From contig OZ247427.1 of assembly GCA_965232815.1 (NCBI GenBank), forward strand, positions 1,178,001 to 1,242,000: a stretch of 64,000 bases of DNA, given 5' to 3'. Below are positions 24,181 to 32,132 of the stretch, in pieces. This DNA is from Bin87 sp026710825 (GTDB lineage Bacteria > Chloroflexota > Dehalococcoidia > Lucifugimonadales > UBA3495). Within the stretch, counting starts at the first letter, position 1, and every line of letters begins with the position of its first letter. Both the position numbers and the translations under genes were made by a program. A model generated the notes under the pieces. It had not been told where the DNA came from, searched no databases, and saw nothing but the letters and a program-made list of their open reading frames with translations.

Positions 24181-24470
24181 AGGGTCTTTTTATTGTCGGC
24201 AGCCAGGAAAATGTGTGGAGCCCAGCGCGGTTCTGAAGACATCGTCCGCTCGTGGTTCGATGCGCCAGAGGTGGACCGGCGGCGGCTCCCGCCACAGGCG
24301 GACGTCCGCACCATGAGCGGACTGGAGTCAGCCGCGAGCGGACTGGGTCGGCAGCATGTGAATAGTCGAAAGGCCTGGGCCGGTGGTAGCCCCCGACATC
24401 GGGTTGCCTTGACATACCGTTACCCCTGTAACAGAATATCGCCATTCCAACCCCGCACAGGAACGAGAGT
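24181..24470. other. intergenic region upstream of the hydrolase operon
   Basis: No gene seen. It holds a GTCCGCTC...GAGCGGAC inverted repeat (24244-24322, related to 9129-9165), several GAGCGGAC copies, and the promoter at 24409-24437. Confidence 0.5.
24409..24437 (+). promoter_or_regulatory. promoter of hydrolase/LLM oxygenase operon
   Basis: TTGACA (24409-24414), a 17-bp spacer and CAGAAT (24432-24437). Predicted start of transcription is near 24444, about 27 bases before the ATG at 24471, which has an AGGAACGAGAG ribosome site. Confidence 0.65.
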
Positions 24471-25265
24471 ATGACAACAGTTCAGAACGGTTCCCGCACT
24501 ACCGTAAATGTCAACGGTACTGCCGTCGAAATGTATTCGGGGGGCAACGGCCCGCCACTGGTCTTTTTCCACGGCGCCGGCGGCTCCAACGGCTGGCAGC
24601 CTTACCACGATGACCTGGCTGAGGAATACACGGTATTCGTTCCCAGCCAACCCGGTTTCAACGGCACCGAGGCTCCCAATTGGATCAAGACCATCGGCGA
24701 CGTGGCCCATTTCAACCACATGTTCATTGATGCGCTGGGCCTGCAGGACATCGTTCTGATGGGGTCGTCGATGGGCGGCTGGGTATCCGCCGAAATGGCA
24801 GCAATGGACGACCACAATATCGACGCCCTGATATTGGTGGACGCGGCTGGCATCAGGCCCCGCGAGGGTCAGATAGCGGAGATTTTCATGGTCTCCGCCG
24901 ACACCAGGCTCAAGCAGCGATTCCACGACCCCAGCCAGGTGCCCAACTACGAGAACTACACCCGCGAACTGAGCCCTGAGGAGCAGTTGGTGGTGCACTC
25001 CAACGCCATCACGGCGTCGCAACTTTGTTGGAAGCCATACCTGCACAACCCCAGCCTGCCGCACACGCTGTCCCGCGTGGAAACGCCCACCTTGATCGTT
25101 TGGGGCAATGAGGACGCCATCATTCCGGTGGAATGCGGGCACCTGTTCCAGCAGGCGATCCAGGGCAGCCAACTGCGCATCATTGACAACTGCGGCCATT
25201 CACCGGCCGTGGAAAAGCGTGGGGAATTCGTCGCCGCCGTGACGGGGTTCCTGAACAGCCTTTAG
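24471..25265 (+). CDS. alpha/beta hydrolase
   Basis: Alpha/beta-fold hydrolase of 264 residues. The oxyanion segment is FFHGAGGSNG, the nucleophile lies in GSSMGG (near residue 100), the acid in GNEDAIIP and the base in NCGHSPAVE. This resembles meta-cleavage-product hydrolases and esterases; the substrate is unknown. It is followed after 40 bp by a luciferase-like oxygenase with its own AAGGAG ribosome site, and then by a strong terminator, so the two form a two-gene operon from the promoter at 24409. Confidence 0.9.
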   Translation: MTTVQNGSRTTVNVNGTAVEMYSGGNGPPLVFFHGAGGSNGWQPYHDDLAEEYTVFVPSQPGFNGTEAPNWIKTIGDVAHFNHMFIDALGLQDIVLMGSSMGGWVSAEMAAMDDHNIDALILVDAAGIRPREGQIAEIFMVSADTRLKQRFHDPSQVPNYENYTRELSPEEQLVVHSNAITASQLCWKPYLHNPSLPHTLSRVETPTLIVWGNEDAIIPVECGHLFQQAIQGSQLRIIDNCGHSPAVEKRGEFVAAVTGFLNSL

Positions 25266-25305
25266 CGCAATCGCCGCACCGCCCAATCAAGAAGGAGCAA
25301 ACATC

Positions 25306-26457
25306 ATGGCGCATGACCTCGAAGTTTTCTGGTTCTCGGAACAGCCGTATGGCCACGTCACCGAAGACGACCTGGCGCCCTACGAATCGGGGCGGATGCA
25401 CTTCCCCAACACCTATTTCGATCCTGAGAAGGCCCACGTCCTATACTCCAACTACCACGACCAGTATCAGTTGGCGGACGAGGCCGGCTTTGACGGCATC
25501 ATGTCCAACGAGCACCACAGTTCCTACTGGTGCATGAAGCCGTCGGTGAACGTTGACGCCGCCGTGATCACCCAGCGCACCAAGCGTGCCAAGATCGCCA
25601 TGCTGGGCAACGTGATCGCGGTCAACGACCCGGTCAAGATGGCCGAAGAGATCGCCATGCTGGACTGCATCAGCGGCGGCCGCATCATCTCCGGTTTCGT
25701 GCGCGGCACGGCCGTGGAGACGCTCCACGCGGGCTATCCGCCTACCGAGAACCGCCCGCGTTTCGAGGAGGCCCATGACCTGATCGTGAAGTGCTGGACT
25801 GAACCCGGCCCCTTCCGCTGGGAAGGCGAATACTGGCCTCACCGCATGGTGAACCCCTGGGTCGTGCCGATCCAGAAGCCGCACCCCCCGGTGTGGTTCC
25901 CCGGCACGGGAAGCCCCGAATCAGTGATCTGGGCGGCGCAGCACCGCTACCCGTACATGAACCTGGGCTCCCTGCTCGACCTGACCAAGCAGCTCAAGGG
26001 CATCTACCACGAGACCGCCGCTGCGGAAGGCTACGAGGCCGGACCGGAGCACTTCGGGTACCTCATTCGCTGCCTGGTCGCCGACACCGACGAGCGCGCC
26101 CAGGAAATCGGCCGGACGTTCCTGTGGACCGAGAACCATCGCAACCGTGGACCGATGGAATTCAACGACCCTCCTGGATACCAGTCCCGCGAGGCGTTGC
26201 GCATCAAGATGTCGCGGCCTTTGATCGGCACGGGCACGATGGGGCGCCGGATGTCCTATGAGGACCTGCAAGATGCCTACAACATCGTCGTCGGCAGTCC
26301 CGAAACCGTAACCGAGAAGCTGCGCCACATCCGCCGAGACCTCGAGCCCGGCTACATCCTGATCTACGGCAACGAGGGCCACATGCCTCACGAGGACGTG
26401 ATGCGCTCTGTCGAGCTCCTCGGCACCAAGGTCATCCCGGCGCTGAAGGAAGGCTAG
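25306..26457 (+). CDS. LLM-class flavin-dependent oxidoreductase (luciferase-like)
   Basis: TIM-barrel enzyme of 383 residues of the bacterial luciferase-like family, using reduced FMN or F420. Recognisable are FWFSEQPYGHV at the N-terminus, SNEHHSS, the core AMLGNVIAVNDPVKMAEEIAMLD, and GGRIISGFVRG. Such oxygenases are greatly expanded in SAR202-type genomes, where they are proposed to attack recalcitrant organic matter. Its partner hydrolase could process the ester or lactone product, in the manner of Baeyer-Villiger pathways. This pairing is an inference from the operon. Confidence 0.92.
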   Translation: MAHDLEVFWFSEQPYGHVTEDDLAPYESGRMHFPNTYFDPEKAHVLYSNYHDQYQLADEAGFDGIMSNEHHSSYWCMKPSVNVDAAVITQRTKRAKIAMLGNVIAVNDPVKMAEEIAMLDCISGGRIISGFVRGTAVETLHAGYPPTENRPRFEEAHDLIVKCWTEPGPFRWEGEYWPHRMVNPWVVPIQKPHPPVWFPGTGSPESVIWAAQHRYPYMNLGSLLDLTKQLKGIYHETAAAEGYEAGPEHFGYLIRCLVADTDERAQEIGRTFLWTENHRNRGPMEFNDPPGYQSREALRIKMSRPLIGTGTMGRRMSYEDLQDAYNIVVGSPETVTEKLRHIRRDLEPGYILIYGNEGHMPHEDVMRSVELLGTKVIPALKEG

Positions 26458-26490
26458 GTTTCTTTACAGCAGCCTTCAAGCAGGACACAG

Positions 26491-26530
26491 AACACCCCCG
26501 GCTGGCAAACCAGCCGGGGGTGTTCAATTT
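26491..26530 (+). terminator. Rho-independent terminator of the hydrolase/oxygenase operon
   Basis: AACACCCCCGGCTGG pairs perfectly with CCAGCCGGGGGTGTT around CAAA, followed by CAATTT. Confidence 0.85.
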
Positions 26531-26651
26531 GTCAGTGGCCGGCGTGACAGGGTCATTCAACCTCGACCAATATCTGACGAGCCAATCGGACATGCTTCTG
26601 TTGGTGGGTTTCGGATTCACCGGAGGTCGTAACGATATTGTCTCAGGTCTC

Positions 26652-26679
26652 GTAGGGACGAATAATTATTCGCCCCTCT
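26652..26679. repeat. GTAGGGGCG-type palindrome, AATAATTATT core
   Basis: GTAGGGACGAATAATTATTCGCCCCTCT is a near-perfect inverted repeat with arms like those at 36878, 39911 and 61437. Confidence 0.7.
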
Positions 26680-26771
26680 ACCCAAGCCAAAGCGGTCGCT
26701 CCGCATACAAGACTCGCGAAACGCCACATTACCTAACCCCCACGAGAGAGGGTTGATTGGGGCGATATTCG

Positions 26772-27617
26772 CTACGCCGCGATATTCAGCGCCCGCCGCG
26801 CATTCTCCAGCAATACCTTGGGCACCACGTGGTCCCGCATCTGGATGTTCTGGAAGTCGGCCAGCCAGTTGTCCGGCTGTATGAACGGGTAGTCCGACCC
26901 GAACATCACCTTGTCCTGCAGCCGCGTGTTGGTCTCCCGGATCAGCGTCTCCGGTATGAACCGCGGCATCCAGCCCGACAGGTCCAGGAACACGTTGGAC
27001 TTGTGCAGCGCGACGGCAATCTGCTCGTCGATCCACGGCCACGCCGGATGCGCCATGATGATGGTCATGTTGGGAAAATCCGCCGCCACGTCGTCAAAGC
27101 AGGGTACGGGCTTGCTGTACTTGAGCTTGAGTCCGCTGCCGCCCGGCGTGCCGGATCCGGCCCCCGCAAATCCCGAGTGAAACAGCACCGGGATCCCCAA
27201 CCCGTCTGCAACCTCGTACAGCGGGTAGAACTTCGTGTCGTTGGGGAAGAACGCCTGGTGAATTGGGTGCAGCTTGAGCCCCTTGAGACCCAGTTCCTTC
27301 ACCGACCGCTCCAGCTCGTAGCACGCCGCCTTGCCCATCCACGGGTCCACCGACGCGAATCCCATGAACTGGTCCGGATGGTCGTTCACTATGCTCGCCA
27401 CCCAGTCGTTGCTGTCCGGCTTCTCCCCAGTGTTGGTTGTCGTATCCACCGAAAAGATCACACCGAACAGGTCCAGCTCGCGGAACTTGTCGGCCATCTC
27501 CGCCGGGTCGCTCGGCGGCGGCGGCGCGCGAAAATATCGCAGCAGCTCTGCTTCAATCTCGATCTCCGGCAAACCCGGCTCGCGCGGAACATGAATGTGC
27601 ATATCAATGGCTTGCAT
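26772..27617 (-). CDS. amidohydrolase family protein (metal-dependent, TIM barrel)
   Basis: Amidohydrolase-2 family protein of 281 residues, related to decarboxylases such as ACMSD. Metal ligands are visible as DMHIH (H7 and H9), LFHSGF, MAHPAW and the final Asp of FGSDYPF. These proteins act on carboxylated or ring-cleavage products, but the substrate here is unknown. It is divergent from the coiled-coil membrane protein gene at 27735. A 6-bp inverted repeat GTCCAT..ATGGAC (27650-27666) between the two genes could be an operator. Confidence 0.88.
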   Translation of the reverse strand: MQAIDMHIHVPREPGLPEIEIEAELLRYFRAPPPPSDPAEMADKFRELDLFGVIFSVDTTTNTGEKPDSNDWVASIVNDHPDQFMGFASVDPWMGKAACYELERSVKELGLKGLKLHPIHQAFFPNDTKFYPLYEVADGLGIPVLFHSGFAGAGSGTPGGSGLKLKYSKPVPCFDDVAADFPNMTIIMAHPAWPWIDEQIAVALHKSNVFLDLSGWMPRFIPETLIRETNTRLQDKVMFGSDYPFIQPDNWLADFQNIQMRDHVVPKVLLENARRALNIAA

Positions 27618-27649
27618 GGAATACTCTCCGTGGACGTGAGGATTAGTTT

Positions 27650-27666
27650 GTCCATTTTATATGGAC
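27650..27666. promoter_or_regulatory. inverted repeat in a divergent promoter region
   Basis: GTCCAT-TTTAT-ATGGAC lies between two divergent genes. It has the form of an operator, but no regulator is identified. Confidence 0.3.
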
Positions 27667-27734
27667 AGTGATAAGATAGGCCTGCGAAATGTGATGATAA
27701 AGATTGGGCCAATCGCCCAGCAACGAATTGCAAG

Positions 27735-28190
27735 ATGACACCAAACGCTGAATTCATCCAGCTGACCGGTATCGGCGTCGGGGCAATCGTCGCCCTGATG
27801 ACGATGATGGTTGGTATGTTCATTTGGACCACCAATTATCGCGATAAATCCAACTACCGTCAGCACCAGGAAACGCGAATCAGGGTTGACGAGCGCCACA
27901 AGGAAACGTTCGATCTGGTGGAGCGCCGCCACCGAGAAACACTGGAATTGGTGGATCAACGGCACTTTCAGACACTGGAATTGGTGGACCGTCGTTATTA
28001 TCAAACGTTGGAATCCGTGGAGCGATTGCGCCAGGAAACTTTGCAGATGTTCGAGCGGTTCGGTGAACAGAGCGATCGGCGTCATCAGGAATTGCTGGCA
28101 GCCATCAGGCCGCTCTACCACCATGTCCATAGCGACGATGGCCAGGTCATCATACCCGCCGAAGAGGTCGCACCCGCGCCCGCCGACTAA
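27735..28190 (+). CDS. membrane-anchored hendecad coiled-coil protein
   Basis: Unrecognised 151-residue protein. A single hydrophobic helix (about residues 10-32) is followed by four clear 11-residue repeats of the form RRHRETLELVD, RRYYQTLESVE and so on (about residues 55-105), as in right-handed hendecad coiled coils. A short acidic tail follows. It probably forms an elongated cytoplasmic or periplasmic rod anchored in the membrane. The repeat DNA is also similar from unit to unit, so the array arose by recent internal duplication. No partner gene is obvious. Confidence 0.65.
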   Translation: MTPNAEFIQLTGIGVGAIVALMTMMVGMFIWTTNYRDKSNYRQHQETRIRVDERHKETFDLVERRHRETLELVDQRHFQTLELVDRRYYQTLESVERLRQETLQMFERFGEQSDRRHQELLAAIRPLYHHVHSDDGQVIIPAEEVAPAPAD

Positions 28191-28201
28191 TACAGACCAC
28201 G

Positions 28202-28531
28202 CTATTTCGGCGGCAGCGTCGCCGCGAAATCCGTGCCCTGCGTCACCCACTGCGCTAACGAGGCATCGGACGCCAGGCCCTCAAGTTCCACCAGCACCCA
28301 GCCTCGCATCGGCCGGCCAGTCATGTCCATTACACCCGCGTACGGTTGCGCCAGGGCGTCCTCATACGCATCGAGCCCAACTCGAACCATCAGCCCGTGC
28401 TCGGTCACGCAGCAGCACATGTTGCCGTCCAGCATGAAGGCGAGCCCGCCGAACATCTTGCGCTCGGCGATGCCAGAACGCCCAGCAAGACTGCCGCGAA
28501 CGCGCTCGGCCAGCGTTTCGTCGTAGGCCAT
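28202..28531 (-). CDS. TfoX/Sxy N-terminal domain protein
   Basis: Protein of 109 residues consisting of a TfoX N-terminal domain. Signs are MAYDETLAERVRGSL, RKMFGGLAFMLDGNM and GWVLV near residue 78. In gamma-proteobacteria the full TfoX/Sxy regulates competence, but stand-alone N-terminal domains are common in other phyla, with unknown roles. It is convergent with the coiled-coil gene and 27 bp downstream of the TIGR03086 gene on the same strand. Confidence 0.88.
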   Translation of the reverse strand: MAYDETLAERVRGSLAGRSGIAERKMFGGLAFMLDGNMCCCVTEHGLMVRVGLDAYEDALAQPYAGVMDMTGRPMRGWVLVELEGLASDASLAQWVTQGTDFAATLPPK

Positions 28532-28558
28532 GGCGGAAGTCCCAATCCCTGAAGCCGG

Positions 28559-29167
28559 CTACGGTTGCCGGCCCATGTGGGCGACCAGCTTGTCCTGCAC
28601 GTTGGCGTTGTCCGGCACGACGATGGCTGGGCCAACGAATCCCATTTGACGGCCCATATCCACGAACATTGATCCTTCGGCCGAAGTCATCATCGCGTAT
28701 GCAACCTCCACCACTTCGGCATCCAAAGCTTCGTCCTGCCCGGTGGCTCGCGCCAGGTCCCAACCGTGGACGATGTGGTCCGCCGCCATGGCGATCAGGA
28801 ACTGCGGAACGGTCATCATGCCGCCCGGCGTCGTCGCGCTCATCGCCCCAGGCTGCCTGGCGGCGGCAAGAGAACGCGCCGTTTCGTCTGCGTACGCCTG
28901 CGCCAGCCTAGCAACGTCCATCTCGCCCGAGTAAGAACTGACGGGAGAAACACCTCCCACACCCTCCGGCATGTTGCCTTCCAGGCTCCCGGCCAGCACC
29001 TCCGCGCCGCCGATCACATGGTTCATGACATCCCGCACGTTCCACTCGGCGCACGGCGTCGCAGCGTCGCTCTGATCCTGCCGGATGCCGGCCATGATCT
29101 CATGCACCGCGGCGGCGGCTTTTTCGAAGATCGCGATGGGATCAGGCGCTGAGGATTCGGTGCTCAT
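28559..29167 (-). CDS. TIGR03086 family metal-binding protein (DinB/MDMPI superfamily)
   Basis: Four-helix-bundle protein of about 202 residues related to mycothiol-dependent maleylpyruvate isomerases and DinB-like proteins. The likely metal ligands are His in WNVRDVMNHVIGG and His in AADHIVHGWDLARATG. The family's substrate is not known and may involve thiol chemistry. The ATG at 29167 is chosen for its GGAG ribosome site; a TTG four codons upstream falls in the terminator of aprA. The TfoX-domain gene follows it. Confidence 0.8.
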   Translation of the reverse strand: MSTESSAPDPIAIFEKAAAAVHEIMAGIRQDQSDAATPCAEWNVRDVMNHVIGGAEVLAGSLEGNMPEGVGGVSPVSSYSGEMDVARLAQAYADETARSLAAARQPGAMSATTPGGMMTVPQFLIAMAADHIVHGWDLARATGQDEALDAEVVEVAYAMMTSAEGSMFVDMGRQMGFVGPAIVVPDNANVQDKLVAHMGRQP

Positions 29168-29177
29168 GTGCTGCTCC

Positions 29178-29211
29178 AAAAAATGTCACCCCGCATCAAG
29201 TACGGGGTGAC
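29178..29211 (-). terminator. Rho-independent terminator of aprBA
   Basis: On the minus strand GTCACCCCG and CGGGGTGAC form a perfect 9-bp stem, followed by ATTTTTT. It lies 28 bp past the aprA stop and just before the next start. Confidence 0.85.
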
Positions 29212-29239
29212 CCTGTTACCGGTGAGACTGCTTGCCGGT

Positions 29240-31099
29240 TCAGAAAACCTGCGGGCAATCGCGCGTGAACACGTTCCACTCGCCCTTATCGGCGTCGTAC
29301 CGCGAGTTGACGAACACCTTCCAGTTGGCCTCGTCCATCTCGGGATAGTCGCTCCGGTAGTAGAACCCCGGCCACCGCGTCTCTTTCCGATGCAGCATGT
29401 GCCGCAGATGGGCTTCGGCGACCCAGGAGCGGTGAATCAACTCGTGGCAACGCAGCAGTTCGTGCCGACTGCGCGCTCCCAGTTTCTCCAGGTCCTCTCG
29501 GAACATGCCCATCAGTTCCAGCCCGCGCAGCATCGTGGACTCGTTGGTGGTGAATCCCGCCGACACTCCGGCCACGTACTCGTCCATCAGTTTCTGCAGC
29601 CGGTACAGTCCCTGCCGCGGCAGAAGGTAGTTGGGGTTCACATCGGGGTTGCTGGATGCGTACTGGTTCTCCTCGAAGGTGACCATCGGCGCCCACGCCT
29701 GCCGCTTCAGTTCGTCAATCTTGCGGTCGTCAACCTTGGGCGGCGTGGTGTTGTCCAGCGCGTACGCCACCGCGGACTTGCCGGCCAGTCGGCCTTCGGT
29801 GAAGGAGCCCGACGAGAACTTGTGCGGGCACGCGCCCACGCCGTCCCCGGCCGCGAACAGTCCGCTCACGGTGGTCATCTTGCTGTAGCCCCAGTGGTAG
29901 CCATCGGGGGCCACATCCTCGGGGCCGCTCACCCACGCGCCGGCCTCTCCGCTGTGGCTGCCCATGATGTACGGCTCTGCCAGCACGACTTCCGACGGGC
30001 GCTCCTCCGGCGCGATGTTGTGCGCTGCCCACAGGATGGCCTGCGAGATCGTCATGTCCAGGAAGTCTTCCCACGCCTCGGCGATGATGTCGCGCTTGCG
30101 GCTCTCGTCGCCGGCGGCGAGCGCGTCGATGGCCTCGGGTGTCTTGAGCATGATCGGCCCGTTGCCGGCCTGGATCTCGGTCCACAGCAGGTGGTTGCGC
30201 AGCGGCGTCGGCGTCGGGAAGGCCGATCCGTAGGGGTCATATTTCTTGAGTTCGGGCAGGCGGTTGATGAAGTAGTTCTGGCCGGCCGCGTTGGTCAGGT
30301 CGGCGCGGAATAACTGCGACCATGCGCCCACCGGGCCGTACGAGTCCTTGAACCGGCTGGGCACGAAGCGGTGCTCCATCTGCGTCATTTCTGCGCCCAC
30401 CGGGATGATCAGGCCATATACCGAGCCGGTATCGAAGATGGAGTACCAGGTGCGCCCCATGCCTTCGCCCACGCTGCGGGGCCGGAAGATCGCCGTGGCC
30501 CCGCCGGCAGCGCTGATTACGGTGCGTGCCTTGAAGATGTAGATCACATCCTCGCGTACGCCGAACCCCACGGCGCCGGCGATCCGGTTGGGATCATCGG
30601 AATCGGTGAACAGGTGCGAAATGAAAACCCGCTCGAAGTGGTTGTCCGGGCCGATGGCTTTCTTGGTGGCCTCCGACACGATCGGCTTGTAGGCCTCGCC
30701 GTGAATCATCACCTGCCAGCGACCCTCACGCACGTACAGACCCTCGTCGTCGTACCAGAACGGCAACCCCCACTCCTCAAACATATGGACGCTGCTGTCC
30801 ACGTGGCGCGCCACGTCGTACACCAGGTCCTCGCGGGAGACGCCCATCATGTCGTTGCGGACGTACTCAACATAGTCCTCGGGCTGGTTCCACCCGTGAC
30901 GCATGCCCATGTACATATTGATGGCGGATAGCCCCTCGCCGACGGCGCCGCTGCGGTCGGTGGCGGCCTTGTCCACCATGACGATGCGCAGGTCGTCGCC
31001 GCCCCAATAACGGGCCTCGATGGCCGCGCCGCAGCCGGACATTCCGCCGCCGATGATCAGCACGTCGGATTCAACTATTCGAGTGGTGGGTTCAGGCAT
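29240..31099 (-). CDS. aprA: adenylylsulfate (APS) reductase alpha subunit
   Basis: Flavoprotein subunit, 619 residues, that interconverts APS and sulfite plus AMP with AprB. The FAD motif GGGMSGCGAAIEARYW is at about residues 17-32. AprA-specific stretches follow: DRSGAVGEGLSAIN, QPEDYVEYVRNDMMG, HVDSSVHMFEEWGLP, then HRFVPSRFKDSYGPVGAW and GSHSGEAGAWVSGPED. AAGGAG precedes the ATG. AprB lies 488 bp upstream on the same strand and a strong terminator follows. The direction of the reaction cannot be told; no sat, dsr or qmo genes are in the window. Confidence 0.9.
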   Translation of the reverse strand: MPEPTTRIVESDVLIIGGGMSGCGAAIEARYWGGDDLRIVMVDKAATDRSGAVGEGLSAINMYMGMRHGWNQPEDYVEYVRNDMMGVSREDLVYDVARHVDSSVHMFEEWGLPFWYDDEGLYVREGRWQVMIHGEAYKPIVSEATKKAIGPDNHFERVFISHLFTDSDDPNRIAGAVGFGVREDVIYIFKARTVISAAGGATAIFRPRSVGEGMGRTWYSIFDTGSVYGLIIPVGAEMTQMEHRFVPSRFKDSYGPVGAWSQLFRADLTNAAGQNYFINRLPELKKYDPYGSAFPTPTPLRNHLLWTEIQAGNGPIMLKTPEAIDALAAGDESRKRDIIAEAWEDFLDMTISQAILWAAHNIAPEERPSEVVLAEPYIMGSHSGEAGAWVSGPEDVAPDGYHWGYSKMTTVSGLFAAGDGVGACPHKFSSGSFTEGRLAGKSAVAYALDNTTPPKVDDRKIDELKRQAWAPMVTFEENQYASSNPDVNPNYLLPRQGLYRLQKLMDEYVAGVSAGFTTNESTMLRGLELMGMFREDLEKLGARSRHELLRCHELIHRSWVAEAHLRHMLHRKETRWPGFYYRSDYPEMDEANWKVFVNSRYDADKGEWNVFTRDCPQVF

Positions 31100-31587
31100 T
31101 TTGAGGATACTCCTTGGATTTCTCTTGCCGGCGCCCGAAAGTGGTGCGCGGCAGTTCGTTGGATTGGGCGTGGGCCGGTCAGGTCCCGCAGGGGATTGTT
31201 GCGGCTGACTGGAACGTGGAGGTCAACCCAGGGGTCGGTGCGGGTGTACTCCCCGGGCGTGGTTTATATTTGGTGGTCTGCCGGGCCCGGACAATTCCAT
31301 GCCAGTCCCCGGCATAGAAGCGCGAGATCTTGGCCATGTCCGGCATATTGCTCCCCGCAAGGTTGCTCCCGGGGTGTCGACCAAAAGCAACGGCCAGCGA
31401 ATACTGGCCGTTAAACTGGAATGATCGCCCGAGTGCACACCGCATTTGACAACCAGCAGGCTCACCGCTGGCCAGTCGATCGATGGCATCGCCGAGGTTG
31501 CCACGCACGAGTTCGGCGTTCACAAACGCCAGTGAGCGTGGGAACTCCTCGCGGCGGAGGTCGAGAGCGCCGATGGAAGTCATCTCG
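31100..31587. other. spacer between aprB and aprA
   Basis: A 488-bp gap, unusually long for aprB-aprA. A minus-strand frame from ATG 31583 (touching the aprB stop) to 31179 has good codon bias only in its first 40 codons (ending about GDAIDRLASGE). It may be a decayed or frameshifted gene. No other candidate is convincing. Confidence 0.35.
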
Positions 31588-32025
31588 CTATGCCGACTCG
31601 GGCAGCATGAGGTACTCGGGTTCGCCGAAGAGCGCCGTCGCGCGCAGCGCGTCGCGGTCAGCCGGGTCGATGCCCGCGTATGGATCGATGCTGCCCCACG
31701 GTGTCGAGCGGGAGGCAAAGCGAAAATGCTCGGTGCGTCCGTCGCGGAACGTCACGTCCCAGACGATATCCTGGCCTTCGTAGTGCGGTTGCACTTCGGC
31801 CCCTAACGGAACAAAGTCCGCGTAACCGCGGACATGAACAGCATTCTCAGGACACAGTTTGACGCAGGCGTAACACTCCGAGCACATATCGGGTTCCTGG
31901 TTGCTGCCCTTGTTGACAATTTCGTCCAGGACCATCAGGTCGTTGGGACAGATGTAAACGCACTGCGGGCCGCCGTGCACGCCGGCGCAGGCGTTGCAGG
32001 CGGAGGGATCGACGTAGGTAGGCAC
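31588..32025 (-). CDS. aprB: adenylylsulfate (APS) reductase beta subunit
   Basis: Iron-sulfur subunit of 145 residues passing electrons to AprA. Two 4Fe-4S clusters are shown by CNACAGVHGG...CVYICP (N-terminal) and CSECYACVKLCP. ADFVPLGAEVQP and the C-terminal beta segment are AprB-specific. The start is a GTG at 32025 (PTYVDPSAC, as in other AprB), supported by AGAGGAGC 8 bases upstream; an in-frame extension to 32085 lacks this. An ISAs1-type insertion ends about 107 bp upstream, which may affect expression. Confidence 0.9.
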   Translation of the reverse strand: MPTYVDPSACNACAGVHGGPQCVYICPNDLMVLDEIVNKGSNQEPDMCSECYACVKLCPENAVHVRGYADFVPLGAEVQPHYEGQDIVWDVTFRDGRTEHFRFASRSTPWGSIDPYAGIDPADRDALRATALFGEPEYLMLPESA

Positions 32026-32122
32026 GAATAGCTCCTCTGGGTGGACGGTTGGATACGCCCGGCGGCAAAAAAGTCTGCCGAGCATTGTAACACCAAATCC
32101 CTGATGGGGTTGCTACGCAGCT

Positions 32123-32132
32123 ATCCCCAACC
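32123..32132. repeat. target-site duplication, left copy
   Basis: ATCCCCAACC directly flanks the left IR of the insertion sequence. The same 10 bases occur at 33366-33375. Confidence 0.9.

Larger units (their letters stand above)
26458..26771. other. intergenic region with terminator and palindrome
   Basis: About 310 bp without an accepted gene. It contains the terminator at 26491-26524 and a GTAGGG-type palindrome at 26652-26679. The rest shows nothing clear. Confidence 0.6.
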
